Below, one piece after another: positions 10,901 to 22,500 of a stretch of 64,000 bases of DNA; within the stretch, counting starts at the first letter, position 1; the number at the start of each line of letters is the position of its first letter. The DNA lies in the NCBI RefSeq assembly GCF_964204645.1, contig NC_134031.1, forward strand, positions 18,349,307-18,413,306, given 5' to 3'. Position numbers and translations under genes: made by a program. A model generated the notes under the pieces. It saw only the letters and a program-made list of their open reading frames with translations. It had not been told where the DNA came from and ran no database searches. Source of the DNA: Tubulanus polymorphus. Its lineage: Eukaryota; Nemertea; Palaeonemertea; Tubulaniformes; Tubulanidae.

Positions 10901-13900
10901 CTTTCTTAGTATCGTCGACTGATAAAGACCGACTGATCGTTCGTTTACGAGTTTTCTCCACCAGGGCGACATCTGCTTAAAATACAGAAAAACGTTTGAA
11001 TTTACCAACGATACAAAACTGTGAACTGTCAGTTATCCGAACTCTGTACCTTTCAAATCTATTTCCATCTCTTCATTGTCTTCAGTCTGCCCGTTATCGA
11101 ACGTCTGTAACGTCACCAGTTGATAGTAAATTCCTTTATTAGCCATCAGTTCTTCGTGGTTACCCTTCTCCATAACTTTTCCGTTGTCGATAGCGTAGAT
11201 GACTTCGGCGTTTTTGACCGTTGATAATCGGTGGGCGATAATCAGCGTGGTACGTCCCTGCGATGCCTGGTCATTCATAAAATGAAAACTTACATAATGA
11301 AAGTTTTTAATACTGCGTGTACCAGTAGTATTCAGTTAACTGCTTTTAACTCATTGAATCATTTTAAGTCATCACAAACTGTTGCAAAAGAATAACAATT
11401 AAATTCTATCTTGAATCATCACTTAAACTCAAAACACAAATCACTACACCCAGTTCTCAGTTTATGTATGAATCTGCAGAGTTTGAACATCGGAAATGAA
11501 CTACCTGTGATTTTAGCTGTAGAGTCAAACTTAACCATGAACTTTGGATCCAGGGGACAGTTGCACAGTCACGGCTTGGATTAAGGACCAGTCTAAGCTC
11601 ATTATGATTCTATAATTAAGGACTGTGTCTACTCTCTAACAATTTTACCTGATCTAGAGCTGCTTGAACTAATCCTTCACTTTCTGAATCGAGAGCAGAC
11701 GTTGCTTCATCGAGCAGTAAAATCTTTGGATCTCGTACGAGAGCTCGTGCTATAGCTATTCGCTGTTTCTGTCCACCGGATAATTGAGTTCCTCGTTCAC
11801 CGGCTAACGTTTCATATCCCTAGAAATCAGAATGATTCATCGGGTCTCAAACAGTCGAGAAATAAAATCATACCATTTGGGTTCTCAAACAAAAACTTAA
11901 AATAAGAATAAGCTCATTTTGGCTCTATAACCAAACTAACAAAGTAAAGACCGGTTATTAGAGTCACAATTTCAATTGAATATTTTGACAGAGAAACTGT
12001 TTATAAGATAAACTTACTTTTGGAAGTTGCAGAATGAATTTGTGAGCGTTAGCAGATTTCGCTGCTTCGATCACTTCTTCCATCGTGACATCATCGCGTC
12101 CGTATTTAATATTCTCCGCGATACTGCACCCGAACAAAACCGGTTCCTGTGAGACGATACCGATCTTATTACGCAGCCATTTTATATTCAAGCTTTTGAT
12201 GTTGTGTCCATCAAAGACGACCTGTAAGAGAAAACAGATTTAGCTGGGGGTATCAGCAGAAAGAGGAAGAGAAGTTGAGAGAGGGGGTCAGGTATTGAGA
12301 GTGATAGAAGATAGATAGAGGTATGGAGAAAGGGAGAGTGGATGGAGAGAGGGGATGAAGAGAGGGAGATGGGAAAACAGGAAGGGAGAGTGGAGAGAAG
12401 CTATTATGGTTAAGATATCTAGATTCAAGCTTAGACTGGTGCAACACTAAATCCTGGCCTCAGAATAGATCACTGCCGTCAGACCAGACTTATCACCGCA
12501 CAGTCAGACCAGACTTACCTCTCCGTTATCAGGATCATAAAATCTCTGTATAAGATTAACGACAGTAGATTTACCGCAGCCACTTTCACCGACGAGGGCT
12601 ACAGTTTTACCGGGTTCAATCTCCAGATTGAAATTCTGCAAAACCTATCACAAAATATCACAAACAACGCAATTCTTTAAACTGATCGAGGTATTTAACA
12701 ACAAATCGTAATTCTAATTCTATCTCTCTTAACCTCGACTTCCTTCCTCGTCGGATACGAAAATGTGACGTCTTTGAATTGAATACGACCGGACACATTC
12801 TCTGGTTTGACGCCGTCAGTTGAGCTCGCGTCGATAGCCGGAATCTGATAACGAAAACATTAGATACGGTCATATTTCAATTGATTAAATGTCTCTAAAA
12901 ATGTCGCCTATTGTGGCGAACATTGAGAAAATTTGATTCAAAGTCCGTAAACCAGTTAGATATGTAATGAATAATCCTACAATCAAGGATGATATTTCAA
13001 GGATGATAAGTTTTGAGATTCATCTAAATACCATCTTCACAGAAACGGCAATCATTATTATTCGCGAAAATATATGATTAACATACATTATCGATTATTC
13101 CAAATATGGTAACGGCCGAACCCATCGCCGTGGCTACTGCGGTTATATGAGGCGTTATCATACCCATCGACTGTGAGGCGATCATCACGCAGAAAAACAC
13201 CTACAATTGAAATTAAATCAGATTCATTATCCGGGACTAGCCGGTTAGTATTTTATCGGCAGGATTTTCACGGTATTTTTTGCTTACGGTTAAAACTTCT
13301 CCCGGCGAAATACCGCACGTCGTTAAACATTCTTGCCATTGTTGCACCTGCGTACTTCCATACCTAACAATCGAATTAACCGGTTATTTTAAAACTCATC
13401 GCCGTGGTTGAAATCGTCGTAACAATCGACGCCGATGGTAAATACTACTCACCAGAACGATAGCGAATACGTGGAGAATATCACCAGGAAGAAGAACGCG
13501 ATTCCTACGGATGAAACAATCGTTTTTCTGTTTCCGATTTTGTAGCTTTCGCGAAGAGCAGAATTGTATCTGTAATTCATAACAACATTACCAGCAACCT
13601 AATCTTCACAGGGTTCCAAGTCTAATTCCAACCTTCACAGGTACTGGTTCTAAATACTAAATCCACAGAGGGTTGTTGCTGCTACTGTTATTTTGATTGG
13701 ACAAACCCTTTACAATACAGTAGGCCCTAAGGCAAAATCAACCCTTGGAACATTCCAAAATTCCTCAGGAGAGATTTGGTACCCAGTCTTAGTCCGGGAA
13801 ACTGCGACTCCTGAGTTGTGAGCTCAAGTCCTGTACGGGGGTCTCTTACCTTTTCAGTTCTTTCTGGTGACCGTTGAATGACGTGACTGTTTTGATACAA

Positions 13901-15295
13901 GACAACACTTCCTCGGCAACACTACCGGCTTTAGCGTAAGATTGTTGTTCTTTATTCGAATAACTTTGTATCAACTTCGAAAGAACAAAAATAATTTAAC
14001 ATTCATTAGGCCAAGACTAGATTTTGAGCAAATTCAGTGAACTTTAGGAGCCTGGATGGATCCAGTTTTTGGGTTAAGATTTGACTGAAGACTAAACAAT
14101 ATAAATGAACTAATTGTATAGGGTCAAAGTTAAACCTAGAATTGTAGAAGTGAGTCTAGTTACTGAAAGATGCTGTAAGGCCGAGGTGAATTTGTCTTGC
14201 ATGTCAAAATCATAATCCTTTCAGTAACTACCTCCTGGAAAACTTTACCTTTCCAAGGAACGCGGAACAAATGGCCAACAGCGGTGACAATGACATCATC
14301 ACCAGCGTCAACTTCCACGACTTAATGAATCCAACAACAAAACCAGAAACGAACATCGACAGACTTTGAACGACGAGACTTGATTTATCACCGAGACCTT
14401 CTCGAACTCTTTCTAAGTCACTGTCGAAACAAACGAAACAAATAAATAAATCAATCAACTTTCTGTTAAGATGTTAATTTTTTCTAAAACTTACTCGGCC
14501 AATCGCGTGCTAAGTTCGCCGCTCTTATGAGTATCGAACCAGCCGATCTCTTGACGCAAAATCGATTTGAAAAACTCCTGGCGTATGGCGTGAGTCTGAC
14601 GTTCACACGCTATCGACCAACACGTTACCTGCAACAACACCGTGTTAGTTACACATTGAAATATAGGTCCCTGTTCCATAGTTGGGGTAGGGAGGAATTG
14701 CCAAAGTAGATTGGCAATTAATCTAAGTCTAGAGGATTAAGCGAAAACAGTGAAAGTGGAATCCAAAACCCAGTTCTATCAGAGTTAAAAACTGACAGTA
14801 TTGAAGATTTAACAGTGATGTTGGCGGTAGAATGGTTTTATCCATCCTCATTTGTCTCAGTCATTTGTTAAATAAATCTCTGAAGATGTGTAGAAGCATT
14901 TTCCCCGAAACATCAGCGTATATTGTGGCTCCACAACCGCAACGACTGCAACATATCTCAAAATAAATTTTTTCCATGAAGTTCTTATTGAGTTGCTGGG
15001 ATAGCAGCTGACAGATGTACCTGTATGAACGCAGCTGCAAACGTTCCGCACGCGATATACAGATAAACCAGAGCAGAATCATTCATCGCGTCGACGAAAT
15101 TCGGTCCTGTTCCGTTCGTCACGTTTATACCGACTGAAAATTTGAAAAAGATCGATGCAATCTAAATATTCTTATCGCATTCAAACATTCAAAGTCATTT
15201 CAAAAGGAAGAATCCACAGAGGCTCGCATCAGAGTAGTAGGAACTGTTAAAACGATAATCTGTTAATCCGGTGTCTACTATATGTAAAATAACAT

Positions 15296-15339
<44 letters not shown>

Positions 15340-17595
15340 TTTATTATATATTCTAGACACTGGATTTAGATTATCATTTTAACAGTTCCTACAACACTGA
15401 TACGAGCTCCTGTGGACGAATTGCATAATTCGCTTTTCAACTTCGGTTGGTCTGCTGAATTTTGCTACATGCATTACACCATATTGCATTCATATGAAAC
15501 CTTGTAAATTTCATTACCAAGTAATGTAATTTTAAATCAGCCATTCAACTTTTATTCATTCATTCAGTCAACTTTTTTCAAATAGGTTATAATGCGTTAA
15601 AAGGATGACACAACTGATGAATTAAGCAGTTTTACTTTGTAAATGAATTTACCTGGAATGAAACTGTCAGTCATTTCACCGAAGTTCAAAAATAAAACGG
15701 GCCACGCAGCGCCGTGAGCAATACTGGCCAGAGATCCGACGATAATCAGCAATACATCGAGTTTAGTAGCAAAACGAAACTACAAAATAGTTAAAGAATA
15801 AACGAGAGGTCAATAACCATCGATGAAACACTGAAAACCAGTCTCGTTAAAACCAGTCTCGAGATTTAAGATCACTTTTTGACTTTTCACAACTGCGCGA
15901 ATGGGTCCTGGGGGGTTTTAATCAGAGATCGATAGTCTACGAAGGTGGTGAATTTTTCGTGAAGAGTTCAGTTAGGTTAAAATCAATAGAACCGCAGTCA
16001 TCGGGATAAACATCGCATTACAGTAGATAATCACCTATTCACGCCAAGAATGGAATGAGTTCCTAAACTCATTCACGTATACCATATATGGCTTTGGTTT
16101 TATAACACTTCGAGATTGTCTAGAGATGATGTAAATGTAGCTTTCCAATTTGATCTGATACCGAAAATGGACGACTACCATATATGGTAACAAACACATG
16201 AAATAGGTTTACTATCTACGCGCAATAACTGAAAATCAATTGGAGTTGAATGGAAACACTTTTTCATTATGAGGAGAATCAAGGTCATATCTATTAATAT
16301 AAGCATTGCTCATAATCATTATCAGCTCAGGATTATTTTATCAAAATCAGGATTTCATTCACACTGAGTTCGATAACTTACCATTTGGAAAAATGATACC
16401 GTTTTTTTCTTATCAGTGCCCATAAAACTGAAAAATTAGGATAAGGATAAACTCTTTTTTACTGTAGTTCAAATCTTTGTACTTCGTATCTCCCTAAACA
16501 ATGGACAATTGATAACTTACTACTAAGTATTAGTCAATTGCAATAAGTCAATAATACTGTTAAGATTTTACTTAAAAATCAATTTAAAATATTGGAACAA
16601 TTTCATTGAAATCATTTGAAGTTACTGGGACTGATTTACACAGTCAAGGTTGGGATTTCGAAAAAGTTCAGCTCATTTTGGTTATGGTAAACTTAAGGCC
16701 AGCATAAAAACCCATCTTGCTACAACAGGTTTACCTAATGTTCCACCCCAGTCCTGGGAGCAACCTAAGACTGGTCTGATGATTTAAGAGTACGCCTATT
16801 TCGATGATATTTTCTTGTAAAATTCCCGTAAATACAAAAGTTCAAAGGCTATATATTGCAGTGCATTTCACAAGTGAAAGAATCAATTTAACCTTCATGT
16901 TGATAAGATATAGTTTCATACTATTTCAAAGTCAGGGTGTGTCTATTTGTGAATGTATTATGATGTTGATATAGGCCTACCGGTAATGACATGGGAGCTT
17001 TATTTTAAACCTGACATCGATTAACTACAATTACACTGATCTTTGATAGAGAACAAAAACAACTGTAAAAATAATTGACAATTGTCAAAAAATCAAAATT
17101 TTTTACAAAAATCCTACTTACATCGGTTCCAGTTTATCATCACTTTTTTTACGTTTTGAATCCATTTTTTTTGTGTGAAAATTAAAAACTTAGTCAAAGA
17201 TTTGAAAGACGTTCTTTATCAATAATAAGATCCAATTGCGAATATTCGAAAAGATCGAATTTTTGAGAACTATGAATTATCAGTTGAATTTCTGTGAATT
17301 TCCGAGGATGCGCGATGGAACATGCTGCTGTATCACTCCACATCCAGGAAATGATGAATGAATGAACACATATACCATGCAACAGATATACCAGTTGGTA
17401 ACCATGGAAACTAATAATCAATACAGAGAATTTGTACCTGACATCTGGTGGTTCAGTTTGTTTCTGCTCTGCTGCGGTTGAATCAACGTCGGTTGAACCA
17501 TACTTATTAAATGATCCATTGATATTTTCTCTCTCTTCATTGCGTGGATTATCACCAGGCAACAGGGCCGCACGCTCATCATTCTCACGGACCAT
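7942..17595 (-). CDS. ABCB1: ABCB-type multidrug transporter, 3' part missing
   Basis: Twenty-four exons encode about 992 residues: 17438-17595, 17122-17142 (uncertain), 16382-16427, 15653-15779, 15021-15133, 14495-14628, 14249-14420, 13850-13974, 13453-13569, 13288-13363, 13087-13200, 12734-12844, 12519-12644, 12018-12221, 11649-11819, 11050-11266, 10887-10972, 10443-10589, 10074-10175, 9630-9791, 9169-9301, 8825-8895, 8418-8518, 7942-8082. The order is N-terminal tail, TMD1, NBD1 with Walker [10 protein letters not shown] (about 457-465), LSGGQ, ILLLDE and the H-loop His, then linker and most of TMD2. The family exports lipophilic compounds with ATP; full members are about 1280 residues with two NBDs. 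Here the frame stops at a splice donor after VYK, and no NBD2 is found down to position 1. The remaining exons must lie beyond the window across the CARD gene, or be absent. It is assigned to the ABCB1/4/11 clade, not to a strict orthologue. Confidence 0.9.
12261..12400. repeat. Purine-rich (GA) tract in ABCB intron
   Basis: About 140 bp almost wholly of G and A on the plus strand (AGAGAGGGGG, GGAGAGAGGGGATGAAGAGAG), in the intron between the exons at 12018 and 12519. Simple-sequence DNA, polypyrimidine in the sense of the gene. Confidence 0.8.
14880..14911 (+). other. CTGAAGA...GAAAC ribozyme-like motif
   Basis: CTGAAGA at 14880-14886 and GAAAC at 14907-14911 have hammerhead-core spacing, but the bases between them do not form a convincing stem. 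It lies in an ABCB intron. Probably the worn tail of a retroelement. Confidence 0.25.
15214..15415. mobile_element. Foldback element, family F (copy 1)
   Basis: Two arms of about 70 bp are imperfect inverted copies (CCACAGAGGCTCGCATCAG at left, CTGATACGAGCTCCTGTGG at right). They enclose an A/T core with a (TA)n run at 15298-15337. It sits in the ABCB intron between exons 4 and 5. A related element is at 36695. Confidence 0.8.
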
Positions 17596-19183
17596 TTCAA
17601 ATTCTTCGACGGAACTTATTCAACTTCTGAAATCAAGATGCATAAGAAGCTGATGAGAATAGAGCAGGATTTATGAAGTTTCATGAAGATGTTTATAAGC
17701 TTTAGGTTTTGATTGTTGCAACTAAAAACTAAAATTCAAATTGTTCATTAACCTTGGCCCTGATGACGCAGTTCCACAGTCCTGACCAGTGTTCTGATGA
17801 CCAGGCTTAAGTTGTTATATTAGCAATAGAACTAAGGTGGTCAAATACTGGTCTTAAATCTAATGACTATGACTGTGCCATGACTATGCAACTGATGCCT
17901 CTAAACTACAGTGAATGAATTACAAGGATAATTTTCTTTCAAAATTTGGGTTTTTATACCTGTCACAAAATATGTTTAAGAAAAACAGTACATACAGACT
18001 ACTGAAAACGTTGTAATTAACGCTTCGAATTAAATGGAGGAAGTCAATTCTGATAAATAAATTAGACCATAAAATATATTTGACTTACTTGAATTATGAT
18101 TTTTCAAGGAATCCACAATATTAGTTTATAGTCCACAAGTAGTGTGTGTGTGTGTGTGTGTGTGTCTATCAGGTTTTATTAGAAAGTGCTGCTTAATGAT
18201 AGTGTACAACTGGATATTACAAAATGAGGTCAGTATATAGGATCGAGGCTTATAGTCTAAAGGCGAACTACAGTATCAAAGTCAATGAGCGCTAGAACTT
18301 GAAATAAGAATGACTCAACTAATCAAAGTAGAGTCATTCAACTAAAATAGCATCTGATCGAAGGATAATCTACTTGTTAGTATAGGCCTAATAACTAAGT
18401 CCCGGGTCTATACCAAAATGCAAGGGAGTGTGGGCCCGGGCGCACTTATCACTGAGCTGGAGGTCCCAAGTTCAAAGCTCTGCCTCAAGTATATTAGTAT
18501 ACCTAAAATAATGAACAAATTCAAAGCTCTACCCCCAGTCCACATTGACACAAACTCAAAAAAGTTTTAGCCTGTGTACTTTACCGACCACAGAACAGGC
18601 CAACCCAGGCCCAGCGCCTAAGTCCGGAACCTAGACCTGGGTTTAATTTCAGGAACGCCGTATTTTCACAAGCATGATTGTTTAACGACAAGCGTTGGGA
18701 CACACATACCTGGCTGGACCGAGACCGAGTGAACTGAGCTCAGCCTTTTTTTTTGTTGTGTCCAGGCAAAAATCCTCAGAGACAAAGGTCAGTGAGTGAA
18801 GAAATCATCATTTGATAAACTTGTTATTTGAAAAGTTCTTAAACGTTAGTTTCAAACCATGAACTCCGATTCCGGCGTCGAATCCGTGAAAATGACCGCA
18901 ATATAATTTATTTAGCGTTTGAAATTATTGGGACTTTCTTGGAATATTTCGCGGAAAACACTTCTTTCGCGGAAGTTTGATGACAATGAATGCAATCGAT
19001 ACGTCTGAATTCAATATGACGTATAGCATGAAATCAATTGGAACTGTTGTCAATATAGCTGTTTAAAGTACAGGAAAAAACGATAAAAATCGTCACAAAA
19101 ATGAGAGGACCCTAGATCGCTACCGAATTTGACAATCACCATGTTTGTATCATGTGATCGACACGCGCACCGGCTGAACGCTG
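17596..19183. other. Intergenic between divergent ABCB and MTHFR
   Basis: Holds the ABCB 5' flank, family A repeat debris (about 17750-17890), a (GT)n run and the upstream MTHFR region. At about 18430-18510 a stretch with AAGTTCAAAGCTCTGCC looks vaguely like a tRNA B box and could be a worn SINE. No exon was recognised. Confidence 0.5.
18142..18165. repeat. (GT)n microsatellite
   Basis: An uninterrupted GT dinucleotide run of about 12 repeats between ABCB and MTHFR. Confidence 0.95.
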
Positions 19184-19274
19184 ATTGGTCGCAGGTGCAC
19201 GAGTAGCGCATGGTTTCTCATTGGCTGATTGGTCGCTCGTCATGGTTTCTCATTGGCTCGATAGCCTATAAATA
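19184..19274 (+). promoter_or_regulatory. MTHFR promoter: four inverted CCAAT boxes and TATA
   Basis: ATTGG (inverted CCAAT, the NF-Y site) occurs at 19184, 19220, 19228 and 19252, followed by TATAAATA at 19267-19274. A short stretch, CATGGTTTCTCATTGGCT, is directly duplicated (about 19210 and 19241), carrying its CCAAT box with it. Transcription would start near 19300, about 280 bp before the MTHFR ATG. NF-Y binding is inferred from the motif only. Confidence 0.65.
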
Positions 19275-19579
19275 CCCTGATGGCTACCAGAACGATCTCT
19301 TCAATCATTAACAATCGTAGAGCGAACACCGTCCGGTAACAGTTACGAGTAACATTTGACGTTTACGGATCGAATTAAATATATACTGGTTTTATTTCAA
19401 AAGGTAACTCGACAGATTTTTGAATACTTTCTTCGTTTGAAGCCGGATGCGCGATAACTGCCTGCATCGACCGGTTTGTTTACTGTAAAACAATTAAGCA
19501 CGTGTATTTCCGGTTTGTGTTTACGGTTTTGACAGATCAGATTCTTTTCCTTTTCAAAGTAAATTGAAAGTGAAACACA

Positions 19580-22500
19580 ATGAAGCCCGAAGCATTAGAG
19601 CAGCGAAAAAACGCCGTCAGACGGTCGTCCAGCGAATCTTCGTCTAACGATTCTTTTATTGGAGAGCGCCCGAGAAAACTGAGCGCTAATATGATCGAAT
19701 CGAGGTATCGGCCTCTGATAGACCGCATCAATAGCCGAATTTCATCCGGCGATAATTTCTTCTCTTGTGAATTCTTTCCTCCGCGGACTGGAAATGGTGC
19801 AGTGAATTTAGTTTCGAGGTAAGGCCCTGGTATAAATTGATAAATCCGCCGAAATTTGAATTAACATCTCATCTGTCAAAAAATAGTAATTGATTTACAC
19901 CTGTCAAAATTTTTAAAATGAATAAAATAGTAAGAGGTTTTTATAGGACTGCAATTAGAAATGTGGATCCTGTTGCACATTTGTGAGTTTGAATTACAAT
20001 ACACGTTCATTTTCAATGTTGAGAAATATTTTAACTCTGGATGAATTGTTGAAAATTTTTTTGAATATTCTTTTTTTTTACAATTTTTATTTTGACATGT
20101 TTTAGAAAATTCGAATGGACAGAGTCCTTTTTGGAAACTATCGATAATTGAGATAAAGAAATGATTTAATTCAAAAATTCAATTGTAAATTGTTAAATGA
20201 AACGATAAAGTTAACTTAGAAATGTCTTAAGAAGGAAAATCTTAATTAGGTTAATAAGATTTGAAATGTATTCCTGTGATTGCAATGGTCATGTGTCGCT
20301 ATTCGAGTTCTTTTATTAAGCCGAAGAAATTATGAATTTGATTGATACAGCGCAATTTAAGAAAAAACATGAAAGTTGTAGGAAAACTTAATGAAAAAGA
20401 AATGCCTTGAAAATTGAGATCTAAAAAAATCGAACAAAAATTAAAAAAAGAAAAATATTAACTTGAAAAACTAGGTTTTTTTTTATTTCGAAAAAATATG
20501 AATCGAATTTGAGAAATTTGTCAAAAACTGATGATTATTTTGAAGGTTTGATCGGTTTGCGGAGGGATCACCGTTATTCTGCGACGTGACGTGGCACCCG
20601 GCCGGCGACCCGAGCTCGAGTAAACCGACCAGCTCGACGATGATCGCTAACGCCATGTTGAATTACAGCGGCATCGAAACCATGCTTCACATGACGTGCG
20701 TTGGCTCGACTCCGCAGGAGGTCACCGCTAATCTGGAGAAAGCGAAATCGTTGGGAATTCGAAACATCCTGGCTCTGAGAGGAGGTCGGTAAAATTCACT
20801 AACATAATTCCACAATTGATGATACAGTCAAAGTTCGCTGCCATTGTTTTTAATGCAAACGCCAACATTTTTGAGAGAATATATATAAGCTCAAAAAACT
20901 CCAATTCAATCGAAATACTATCGATTATAAAATATTATAAATTATAAGATATATAAAATACGTAAAATCGAATTCTTTATAACCCTAAATTCGTTTTAAT
21001 GCCATATTTTCACTGGTCCCAAAAGTGGCGTTACCAATGTAAAGGACTTTTACTGTATTTCAAAGTTTGGTCTTAAGTTGTTACATTGGTTATGGAACCT
21101 AAATGAGTTTAGACTGGTCTTTAAATTGTTAGATTGGTTTTAGAATGAAATTGTTCCAACTTGAAGCAGAATTCCAAGTTCATTGTAATAACTTCTGGAA
21201 GGCCTGTAGTTCGACTTAAGCTGATCATGGACATATAAACTAGATTATACATCCATATGAGCTGATTGAGTTTGTGTTGTTTTGGGTGCGAGCTTGTGTG
21301 GCTGATTGGTGTAGATTGTGTAAGCACAATTAAACACAATTAATAAATTGTCTGAATTATTAACAATTTAATACATTCAGTCTACAATGAAATTAGAAAC
21401 GTTAGAACTTGTTAATACCCTGGTAATCTCTCTCACAGGATTTTTGATTCAATTCACAGAAATATTTTTCCAGTTCCAACTTGTATTTAATTACATAATC
21501 TGTGACAATTGCCTTTTGTACTGTTTTTGTAATAATACCTTGAATGAATTTGGGCTTGTTGCTCTTACCGAAAAAAAAACTGACAAAAAGTTTCGCAACA
21601 GAGTTCCGAATAAGGCTTGTAGAATTGAGTCACTCAGGATTCTTACAGAAGGGAATTGCGGATTTAATTTTCCATGGAGAGAAAATTTGGGAATTTTTGG
21701 TGTCTTGCTATTCTTGCTGGTGATTAGTGGCACAAGGAACAGCTCCCACTGAGAATATCTGATAATCTAATCAGGGAATGATTGGTCAAGGATCGAAAGG
21801 AATATGATTGGAAATATTGGGGAATTTTGGATGAAACTTGCATGATTTTTTTTCTAATTGTGGGTTTTTCTTTAATTTGAAATTTAACTTGTCTCTGCAA
21901 AAATTGGTTGCAAATCAAAAAGATGATTGAAAGAAATTGTTTTTTCTCGTCAGATCCTCCGGATGATGACGGTGTGTGGAAGACTCAAGAAGGCGGTTTT
22001 AATTACGCGACTGATTTAGTTCGTCACATCAGAAAAGAATTTGGAGACTATTTCGTCATCTGCGTCGCAGGTACGTAACGATTCATCGGAAAATTACCGG
22101 ACCTATTTATTTTTGAAATCGATTGTCAGACTTTGGACCCGAGAGTTCAGTTTGTTGACGCGTGTGAAGTGTTTTAGTCTGAAGCGTCTGTACAGAGTAC
22201 ATGGTGCTCGATCGAAGTAGAACCCGTTTTATGATCGATAAGATTTTAAAGGTTAAAGAACCATCAATCATGGTTCATTTACTGCGCAATTGTTTCTGCA
22301 TAAGTGACGTCCCAGATTCTTTATCAGATATAAAAAATGTGACTGATAAAAACGGTGCCAATTTTAACCATTTTTGTTACGTAGTCAAGGTGCGTATTTT
22401 GTACCTTGGTACGCGGCTTTATTTAGCGAGGGGAACTGACAAGACTGAACAATTTTGGAAAAAGAAGTCCTTTTGCAAATATTATTGTTGTAATATCTGC

